64,000 nucleotides of DNA from Chamaecrista fasciculata. Its lineage: Eukaryota; Streptophyta; Magnoliopsida; Fabales; Fabaceae. Positions 40,768 to 49,214 of this stretch are shown in pieces. Under the pieces are notes generated by a model, which was given only the letters and a program-made list of their open reading frames with translations, was not told the DNA's origin and did no database searches. The stretch spans positions 124,001-188,000 of the forward strand of contig QANZ01032061.1 of assembly GCA_003254925.1 (NCBI GenBank), given 5' to 3'. Positions within the stretch are counted from its first letter, which is position 1; each line of letters starts with the position of its first letter. Position numbers and translations under genes: made by a program.

Positions 40768-41247
40768 ATGAAAAGGGATGGTACAAGACAAGCTGTTGTG
40801 GGGTGGGAGGATGAGGATGATGAAGATGATGATGATTATGGATTTCGGAGCACCGAGGACGACGAGGATTTCAATCTGTTTGGTAATAAGAACTCAAAGT
40901 GCCACTCCAACAAAGCCAACAATATAAATAATAGTAATAGTAATAGCTTTGCAGTTTTATCAGCAACATCAACAGCAACAGCAGCAGCAACAGCAACAAA
41001 GCCTCACCATATTATTAGTAACAATAATACTACCATTAAAGGTAAAGGTAGCTCTGGAGGCTTCCCTTTCTTTCCTGCAAATTCTGTTTCCAAGGTGGCA
41101 GCGCCTTCTACGGCAACAGGCTTGTTTGCTAAAACTGGAAACCAAAAGATCACTGGCCTCCTCAATCAAACGGGATTCACTCAGGGCGATCTCAATGGAA
41201 GCATCATTCTTGGTGATCATAGTATTATAGCAGTTTATATTCAATAG
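40768..41247 (+). CDS. Hypothetical acidic low-complexity protein
   Basis: This is a single-exon open frame of 159 codons. A TATA-like ATATATATAG lies about 45 bases upstream. The N-terminus is strongly acidic (WEDEDDEDDDDYGF, TEDDEDFNLF), the middle is Asn/Ser- and Ala/Thr-rich because of a CAA/CAG-type repeat, and the C-terminal third looks ordered (FPFFPANSVSKVAAPSTATG, KITGLLNQTGFTQGDL). I do not recognise a family. The non-repetitive C-terminus and promoter-like upstream sequence favour a real small nuclear or regulatory protein, but a chance frame stretched by the repeat cannot be excluded. Confidence 0.5.
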   Translation: MKRDGTRQAVVGWEDEDDEDDDDYGFRSTEDDEDFNLFGNKNSKCHSNKANNINNSNSNSFAVLSATSTATAAATATKPHHIISNNNTTIKGKGSSGGFPFFPANSVSKVAAPSTATGLFAKTGNQKITGLLNQTGFTQGDLNGSIILGDHSIIAVYIQ

Positions 41248-41938
41248 TTTACCCACCTGCCTCTGCAGCTGTATTCTACAATATTGCTTCATTAATAATT
41301 ACACTTATGTAACTTTAATTTGATCGTTAAAACCTCTCAAACACTATTTACTCTAATCATTTCACCCTACTCTATTTCATTCCATTTCATTAATCTCTCA
41401 TTGTAAATTCTATAATTATTTATGTCATCTTCGTCTCAACTGTAAGGTATTTGGTCTATTTGGTCCACAAATTAAAGTACGCGTTTTCTGTTATGGCTGT
41501 TGTGGCCGTTGTGCCTTACGTGCTTTTTGTCTGTTTTTCTTCTGCGCCGTTTGGTTTGGAGCAATTCGATCATGGTTATCAATATGTGAATCTCGTTTAA
41601 TTATCTGTAGCTGTAACTCATCTCCTTCAAAGCATCGTTTAACTGTCCGGGGCAATTCGGGTTTGTCTGGTTTTTAATCATATAAAAAGTTTAGATTAGA
41701 ATAAAATGTATTTTAAAATATAAGATTTTAAACAACAGTTTTCTAAAGCTTGGATAAAAAGTTTCCATAAAAAAAAAAATCTTGGATAAAAAGTTTGTGT
41801 ATATTGTTCTTGTAAGAAAATTTCTTTAAAAGAAAAGAAAGGAATGGTAAAATTGTCATTATGAATTGGAGGTGGTCTAATACTCTCTTGTTAACATTTT
41901 TTTCCATCCCAATACTTAACTCTTTATTTATTGTTTAC

Positions 41939-42722
41939 GGTCAAAAACTTATTTTGGTCCTCAAAGTTTATCCAAAATTCTTTTTTAGTTGCTAATTTTT
42001 TTTCATTCTGTTTTTATTTTTAATATTTCTTAAAAATTTTATCGTTGACCCCTAACTATTGAATATAGTCATATCTCTCTCATTTCAAAATAAAAAACGA
42101 TTAAACCAAAGCAACATGTTAAATTTGATGAGTTCTTTCTTTGTCTAATTAGAGTCATTAGCCAATGAGGTCAAATTGAAAATGGATCGCTTGTTTCATG
42201 AATTTGGTCATATCTCTCTCGTTTCAAGCTCGAAAGCAACGAAATCGGAGTTACAAGTTACTCTTAACGAGTTTTTTGTTTGTCTAATTGAAACTATTGA
42301 TAAATGAGGTTAAATAATACTAAAAAAGTTAATAGCGATGTTTTGACCAAACTCATTTTCGGAGTATTATTTGACCTTGTTTGTCAAGAGCCCAAATTGG
42401 GTAGAGAAAGAAGTCGTCAAGAGTAATTTGCAACTCGGTTTCATGAAACAATCAGTCTATTTTCAGGCTCAATTTTATGTCCGATTTGACTTTGTTTGTC
42501 GAGAACTACAACTAGGCAAAAAAAGAACTCATCAAATTTAACCGGTAGGTTTGATTTAATCACATTCGAGTTTGAAATGAGAAAGATGTGACCATATTTA
42601 ATAGTTATGGGCCAACGATAAAACTTTTAAAAAACATTAAGGACCAAAACAAAATGAAAAAAAGATTACGGAGCAAAATAAAACTTTTGATAAATATTAG
42701 GGATCAAAATAAAATTTTGACC
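41939..42722. mobile_element. Palindromic MULE-like element upstream of RPB9 copy A
   Basis: This is a 784-bp element with ends GGTCAAAAACTTATTTTGGTCC and, inverted, GGTCAAAATTTTATTTTGATCC; the arms run about 250 bases or more. The flanks TATTGTTTAC (41929-41938) and TATTGTTAAC (42723-42732) are a near-perfect target duplication. The duplicated upstream region of RPB9 copy B has the empty site, with a single TATTGTTAAC at 43973-43982. No transposase is present. Confidence 0.8.
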
Positions 42723-42915
42723 TATTGTTAACTGTCCAAGATTACTGTCACAGGACACAAATGAAAAGTGAAAACATATATTCAGTGCTACAACATTCTA
42801 AGAGCTTCGTGTGAAGGAGTTCTTTTAAAAACTCTGCAACATTCTTACGATTGTCAAGGTGAGACTTTTCTCACGTTTGGATTGCAAGACATTTGCTTTT
42901 TCTTGTCATTCCAAT

Positions 42916-43111
42916 ATGAGCACTATGAAATTTTGCCGTGAATGGTTGATAGCCATTTTCCTTAGCTTCTTTAAAATCTCTTACAACAGTTAAGGTGGTT
43001 GTTGGTTTTTACGTATCATTATCCTCTGATTTCAGCAACAACATTTTGTATCCTAAGGAGGATAAGGAGCGAAAGATTCTTCTCTATGCTTGCCGTAACT
43101 GCGACCACCAG
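42916..43111 (+). pseudogene. RPB9 copy A: exons 1-2 only
   Basis: This is the 5' half of an RNA polymerase II subunit 9 gene. Exon 1 (42916-42944, MSTMKFCRE) and exon 2 (43036-43111, [20 protein letters not shown] and NCDHQ) are open and correctly spliced, and encode the first zinc ribbon with its CxxC...CxxC. Exons 3 and 4, the second zinc ribbon, are missing. The sequence jumps at about 43212 from intron 2 to DNA homologous to the region downstream of copy B. Its exon 2 (CRNCDH) is closer to the usual plant RPB9 sequence than that of copy B (CCRCDY), so the relic is the better-conserved N-terminal half. A transcript would encode at most a truncated protein. Confidence 0.88.
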
Positions 43112-43210
43112 GTTCTTCCCTTTTTATTACTTTACTGTAACTCTTTTTTTCCCCCCCTTTAGTCTTCTTTTTTTAGTATAAACTGCTGTTCGAATGTCTA
43201 ATCTTTGATA

Positions 43211-43308
43211 CCTAATCCATATACTTGAGATGTTATCTTCAGTAACACTAAGCATGTTAACTTGTAATACAGAAGATAACATCTCATTCTATCTGTAAAT
43301 GGATTAGG
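43211..43308. repeat. Inverted repeat at the RPB9-A deletion junction
   Basis: CCTAATCCATATACTTGAG and ATGTTATCTTC (43211-43240) are the inverted complement of GAAGATAACATCTCATTC and ATGGATTAGG (43272-43308). Only the second arm has a counterpart downstream of copy B (46890-46935). The first arm therefore seems to have been made at the junction. Confidence 0.7.
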
Positions 43309-43499
43309 TATTACAAACGTTCTGTATGCTTATGATTTAAACTTGGGCTTGCTCAAGAGGTTCATATGGTATAGTAACAAAAGCACGTTCCACTAGTTAT
43401 TAATGGGAGGATATACATATATAAAAAATCTTGGATAAAAAATTTGTATTGTTCAAGTAAGAAAATTGAACAAAGAATGGCAGAAGTGCGGTTGGTTGG

Positions 43500-43845
43500 T
43501 ACTCTCAAAGTATGGGTTCAATTTCGGTTGTACTTGAAATAAGAGATATATAACCAAATTCATGAAATAAGCGGTTTATTTTTTTATCCAATTTCATGCT
43601 TGATTTGACCTCGTTTGCCGATGACTCCAATTGAATAAAGAAATAATTCATTAAATTTATTTCGTAACTCTGATTTAATCGTATTTGAGTTTGAAACAAG
43701 AAAGATATAATTATATTTAATAGTTAATGATCGATAATGAAACTTTTAAGAAATATTAAGAATCAAAAAGGAACAAAAAAAATTTGGGACCAAAATAGAA
43801 CTTTAGATAAGTATTAGGGACCAAAATAGGTTTTTGACAAAAAAA
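43500..43845. mobile_element. Partial MULE-like element (one arm and centre)
   Basis: This is similar in order to the right part of the 41.9-kb element: a 'tgacctcgtttg' block, a 'gtttgaaacaagaaagatat' block, then 'gggaccaaaatag' repeats and a TTTTTGAC end. The left terminal arm is absent, so the copy is truncated. Confidence 0.55.
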
Positions 43846-44136
43846 TTTGTGTATTGTTCTGGTAAGAAAATTTCTTTTTAAGTCAAAGCAAAGAAAGGAA
43901 TAGTAGAATTGGAGGAGGTCTTATTAGCATTTTTTTTCCACCCGAGTACTTGACTCTTTATTTACCGGCTTATATTGTTAACTGTCCAAAATTACTTTGG
44001 GTGTCAAGAATACTTTTGCTAAAGTAAAAAGTAAAAACATATATTCAGTTCTACAACATTCTAAGAGCTTCTTGTGAAGGAGTTCTATTAAAAACTCTAC
44101 AATAACATTCTTACGATTGTCAAGGTGAGACTTTTT

Positions 44137-44569
44137 GATACAAACACATGCAATGGCGACTGCCAACGTGGAGGACCATATTATGAAATAGAAGAGAGGA
44201 GTGACTAAAATGAGAGAAAATGAAACTGTGATTCATTACTGAAAGAGATTACAAGGCAGATACTCAACTAATCAGAAAACTAATGACTTAACTAACTTTC
44301 TGTTACAAATTAAACAGTATTAATTTCCCGAGGCGTTTAGCAAGCAGTCCAAAGATCATCAAGACGGTTATTCTGTTAGCCAGCAATGCCTTGGGTTGTT
44401 ATGTTAGTTTTGGCTGCTTCAATTCCTTTAGCATATATATATATATATATATATAGAATAATGAATTGTATGAAGATGATGTTTTTGGTGTATAAGCAAT
44501 TTGATACCCTTTCAGCCATTTTTCTCATTCTCTCGTCTCTCCATTTTCTTGTTTTCTTCTGTTTGTATC
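44137..44569. mobile_element. Short DNA element with GATACAAACA inverted ends, upstream of RPB9-B
   Basis: The left end is GATACAAACACATGC and the right end TGTTTGTATC. ACTTTTT flanks both sides (44130-44136 and 44570-44576). The duplicated region upstream of copy A is continuous at this place (GAGACTTTTCTCACGTTTGG at about 42862), so this is an insertion specific to copy B. It contains a (TA)n run at 44434-44455. The superfamily is not assigned. Confidence 0.65.
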
Positions 44570-44622
44570 ACTTTTTCTCTCGTTTGGATTGCAAGACATT
44601 TGCTTTTTCTTGTCGTTCCAAT

Positions 44623-46362
44623 ATGAGCACTATGAAATTTTGCCCTGAATGGTTGGTAGCCATTTTCCTTAGCATCTTTAAAATCTCATACAACACTTAT
44701 TGTTGGTTTTTACGTATCATTCTCCTCTGATTTCAGCAACAACATGTTGTATCCTAAGGAGGATAAGGAGCGAAAGGTTCTTCTCTATGCTTGCTGTAGA
44801 TGCGACTACCAGGTTCTTCCCTTTTTATTACTTTTCTTTAACTTTTCCCCCCCCTTTTTGTAGTTTAAACTGCTGTTCGTTGTGCTAGAATGTTTAATCT
44901 TTGATACCATGATTTATTTCACTATTTGATATGTTCAAGATTGCAATAGTTACATTTTCTAGACTAGCCTTGAAATGGAAGGTTTATCTATGGAACAGTT
45001 ACCTATTTACCTTTACAGTTTGACTTCTAGTCATAGTTGATTTTCAGTTTTTTACTTCAAGTCAAAAGCAATTGACTTACCATAATTTTGGGAAATCTTA
45101 AATCTTTTGAGAAACGCATGTTGGTTCAGCTGATAAAATCCTCTGTTGTTATTCCCATGGCTAAAAATGAAATTCCATCCTCTCGGATCCATTTTATGTT
45201 TAAAAGAGGGATACATGTTTCTTTTTTTAAAAAAAATAAAAAAGAATCTTATTCCCAAGAGTATACAAAGCATCAAAATCAAAGCATACTCATTTAAATT
45301 ATTGTAATCTTTCAATATATCATGAGACCAATTCTGATTTATGTTTTAGTCATAGAACATACTTGCCTTTGGTTTTTCTTAGAAAACTGTTTTTGCAAGG
45401 AGTTAGTTTTTTTTTGTTGGCTGATGATCATATTTGATCAATTATTTATTGCTATTCAGGAGGATGCCGTTAGTAATTGTGTGTTTAGAAATGTGATACA
45501 CCACTCTGCTTTGGAGCGCACTCAAGTGTTTGAGGATGTAGCTTCAGATCCAACACGTCCTCGCACCAAATCTGTTCAATGTGCTCAATGCAATCATGGA
45601 GAAGCTATGTTTTACCAGGTTAAGTCTCTTTTCCGCCTATAGCCTGTTGTTATTGTATATTCAGAATTATGAGAAGGGAAGGGAACTGATAAGGATTTGA
45701 GGGCATTCTCTAATTTGCTTTGTGTGGATAAAAATGAGTACTAATAGTCCCTTTCGGCCCTCTCAATTTTAGGGAAACTAGATTGCGGACAGAGAAACAT
45801 TACAGTTGTACTTTCTTATAGTAGAAGAACGTAACTAGTTAAGTTTACACTTAAGTAAATTTATCAAAATTTAAGCTTAGAGATGCTGAATATGTCAAAG
45901 TTTTCTTGACAAATAAGTATAATGAGGTTTGAAACATTATCAAATCCAAGTGTAGACTATGTGGTTTGATTAAATTTTGTGCCTGTTGCATGAAGACTAT
46001 AGATATAAATATGTGGACTCTTGAGAGTTTTTTTTTTTTTCTTATTTGCCATCTTCATGTTTGAACTCAACTAAAGATGAAATTTAAGTTCAAGCAAGTT
46101 TGATTTTTAGTTCTCTTGGTTTGTTAGGATGGCCTTGTGAGGAGTATTGCAATATAATGTTCAATATTCTTTTGTAACAGCAGAAGTTTATGTATTTTTT
46201 TTTCTGATACTAAAAAAATTTCCCTAACATTATACTACGCCTCATAGGGAGCTCTTATGGAGTTCTTTTGAATGCATGTAGGCACCGACTAGAGGGCAAG
46301 AAGGTATGACTCTGGTTTATGTTTGCTGCAACCCAGAGTGTGGCTTTAAGTGGAGAGACTGA
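44623..46362 (+). CDS. NRPB9: DNA-directed RNA polymerase II subunit 9, intact copy B
   Basis: This is the small zinc-binding subunit of Pol II, shared with Pol IV/V in plants, that affects start-site choice, fidelity and elongation. Exons 44623-44651, 44737-44812, 45460-45618 and 46282-46362 join (phases 2, 0, 0) to 114 codons, the usual plant length. Zinc ribbon 1 uses C7, C10, C29 and C32 (FCPEC, ACCRCDY). The linker carries [12 protein letters not shown]; most homologues have DPTLPRTK. Zinc ribbon 2 uses C76 and C79 (VQCAQC) with Cys in [13 protein letters not shown]. The tail is complete. Apart from C, this is the only cluster member with all four exons open, so it is the likely functional Pol II gene in the window. 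Copies A and D flank it. Confidence 0.95.
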
Positions 46363-46900
46363 AGCATGTATATGCCCAAATCAAAATTCAATATTTGGGC
46401 AAATCCAACAAGTTTATCCTACACTCTTTTTTTTTTGGCCTGATATCCTACACTCTTTGATTGTGAAGAAGATATGTTAGAATGTAATGTACTGGATTGA
46501 CTTGGGGCATTCATCATTTATGCCTTAAGTATTGGTGCTAGCTTCTAATTACACATCTCAACAGCAGCATTATACTGAAATCAGTAACGCTAAGCATGTT
46601 TTAACGTAATGCAGAAGATACACCAACAATGCATGTAAAAATTGTGGCTATCGGTGGAGAGACTGAAGCATGTATATGCCCAAATCAAGATTCAATATTT
46701 GGGCAAATCCAACAAGTTTATCCTACACTCTATAATTGTGAAGAAGATATGTTATTAGTATCTAATATACTTATTGACTTGGGTCATTCATCATTTATGC
46801 CTTAAGTATTGGTGCTAGCTTTTAATTACACATCTCAACAGCAGCATCGTACTGAAATCAGTAACGCTAAGCATGTTTTAACGTAATGCAGAAGATACAT
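46363..46900 (+). repeat. Direct tandem duplication of RPB9-B exon-4 tail and 3' flank
   Basis: The segment from the exon 4 end through the 3' flank (about 46345-46620) is repeated at about 46636-46890. Shared phrases include GAGACTGAAGCATGTATATG, ATTTGGGCAAATCCAACAAG and TCAGTAACGCTAAGCATGTT. The second unit starts with a copy of the exon 4 end in which the frame reads CKNCGYRWRD then stop. Joined in phase 0 to exon 3 from the nearest acceptor, it would hit a stop early, so it does not look like a working alternative last exon. Confidence 0.8.
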
Positions 46901-47049
46901 TGACATCTCATTCTATCAGTATTTGGATTAGGTATTAAGTACAAACGTTGTGTATGGATATGATTTAAACTTGGGGCTTGTTCAAGAGGTTAATATGGTA
47001 TAGTAACAAAAGCACGTTCCACTAGTTATTAATAATTTCAAAGCTACAT

Positions 47050-48450
47050 GATACTTATCAGCCCATTTCTATAGCAAGTACTGAAGAAGTACTACTATAC
47101 ATGTGTTTTATTTAGACAAGAATTGGAAAACGTCATTTTATTAGTTACCTCTGTGTTTGATGGCATTGACAAGGTACACTAATTTTATGAAAGTGATAGG
47201 GTACCCAAGAAGTAAATGAATGTTTGTTGCTTCATCGATGGGATATATAAGGCAAACTATATGATGTGCGTCCATTACATAAATATTAAGTTCATTCGGT
47301 TTTTCATGAGTGGGTACTTTCCTCTTTGGAATTAAGGGTTTTGGTCTTCAATTAAAGGTATTGGTCTTCAATTAAGAAGTAAATATTATGTCTCTCACAT
47401 TTTATGACATGCCTAAGAAACGTCATAATGATTGCGCAAGCTTCCTTGTATACGCAGACAATATAATTTCGTTTGATATTGTCTTGGCCTCTTAACAAAA
47501 AAAGAAAAAATAATATATTGTCTTGGGATTTGTTTGGAGTTGAATTTTTATGATTATAATTTTTTATAAACTTTAAATTTAAATTAATATTTACATTTTC
47601 GATAGGTATACAAAGTTACCAATACTTTATATTTTTTAAATTTTTTGGGTAACTATTTTTTATTTATTTATAAGGAATAGGGTAACTTTTTAAGAAAGAA
47701 ATAATTTTGTTCAATGTCCAGTTTTTTCACCAAGCAAAAGAAAATAAAAAGAGCACTTCTCTTTTTTGCTTTAAGAAAAGAGGCCACTGACTGTTAGTTT
47801 TTCTTTCAAATAAAAAAAATAAATGTCCAGTGCACCTTGCACCTGTTTGTCCGCATAAAATAAACATTTAATTTGATTTATTTATTAAAAAAATATAAAC
47901 ATCATTAAATTCATATTAATAAAAATATTTAATTTTATTTATTTTTTATAAAAATTTGATTTATTTGTTAAAAAATTATTATTCTTAATTGAGATTAAGT
48001 TTATATTTTATGTATTTTTAATATACAATTAATAAAAATAATACTACATATATTTTTTCTACAACTATTTTTTATAAAATATATATATATATATAATAAT
48101 GAAAATGACTATACCCGAGTTGAGCCTGATCTAAAAGTGCTAGACCCGGGACCCAGCCCGAAGTGCCCTAGCTAAACCGTTTTTGTTCACCCCTGTCCAA
48201 ATATGTAATAATAAGTGAGTTCACAAAGAAAGGAAAAAAAAATTATTCTTAATCACAAATTGAAGATAAATTGGTGGTTGATTTTTATCTCTAATTTATG
48301 ATTAAGAATAACTATGAAAATTCTGATAAAGTCACATTTCAGAGACTAAGACGGAACAAATGTGAAAGTCTGAGGACAAAAATGAAACCAACAATAGTTT
48401 TTATGACCAAAATGAAACTTACCCAATAGTTTGAAGACCAAAAATGAGAT
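47050..48450. other. AT-rich spacer
   Basis: AT-rich sequence downstream of the RPB9-B duplication. The stretch 47000-47140 is homologous to 60365-60485 downstream of copy D. No gene is supported. Confidence 0.45.
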
Positions 48451-48460
48451 TTTAACCATG

Positions 48461-48558
48461 GTGGAAATTGACGGCTAAGATGCAAGAGAAATCAATGATT
48501 AAGATGCAATAAAAATTGACGGCTAAGATGCATTGAAAGTTGATGGTTAAGATTGTGC
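48461..48558. repeat. Short tandem repeat, unit about 28 bp
   Basis: Four imperfect copies of a unit like GAAATTGACGGCTAAGATGCA lie in a row. No known regulatory role. Confidence 0.6.
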
Positions 48559-48639
48559 TTGTCAGTATTTTTCATTAAAATTGATTGAATAAAACCTCAA
48601 GTATTTGAGTAGAAGTATGTTAGTAATTCAGTAGGTAAT

Positions 48640-49060
48640 TAGTGAATCACCTTTGTAATTAAACCAGCCTTCATTAACAAAGAAAAAATTCATCAAGAAT
48701 AGTTTGTAATTTCAATTTTGTTACATTCAAATTTGAAATGAGAGAGATATGAGTAAATAAAAATTCATGAAACATGCAAGAAGCCCATTCTCGAATCTCG
48801 AGCCTCATTTGATATTCGATTTGACCTCGTTTGTCGATTTTTCTAATCGGACAAAGAAAAAACTTATCAAATTTAACATATAACTCTAATTTAATTGCAT
48901 TCGGGTTCGAAACGAGAGAGATATGACCGTATTCAATAGTGAGGGACCAATGATGAAACTTTTAGAAAATAATAAGGACCAAAACGTAACAAAAAAAAAC
49001 AATAGGGACGCAAACAAATCTTGAGATAAACATTAGGGACGAAAATAGGTTTTTGACCAC
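48640..49060. mobile_element. Partial MULE-like element
   Basis: This shares the block order of the 41.9-kb palindrome (internal 'tttgacctcgtttgtcga', 'cgaaacgagagagatatgacc', then 'gggaccaa', 'aaggaccaaaacg' and 'ttttgacc'). The left arm is missing or too decayed to see. It ends about 155 bases before the start codon of RPB9 copy C, so it may form part of that gene's promoter. Confidence 0.55.
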
Positions 49061-49214
49061 AAAAAAACAATATACATTTTTTTTGGCTAAAAAAAAAACA
49101 ATATGCGTTTCCCGCTACTATTTTAAATGGTAGTTACAGTCCTGTCTTCTTCGCGGCTTCCTTTCATTCGTCTCATTCTATCTTCCAGTGTCTCAAGTTT
49201 CTCTATCTGCAACC

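Noticed and set aside
40949-41292. Gln- and Cys-rich ORFs in other frames over the 159-aa ORF
   Set aside because: They are out-of-frame readings of the same CAA/CAG repeat.
44386-44730. 114-codon ORF upstream of RPB9-B
   Set aside because: It starts in the GATACAAACA element, runs through a TA microsatellite and overlaps RPB9 exon 1 in the wrong frame.
46601-46672. Alternative last exon for RPB9-B
   Set aside because: From the nearest acceptor, in the phase set by exon 3, the frame reaches a stop before the CKNCGYRWRD segment.
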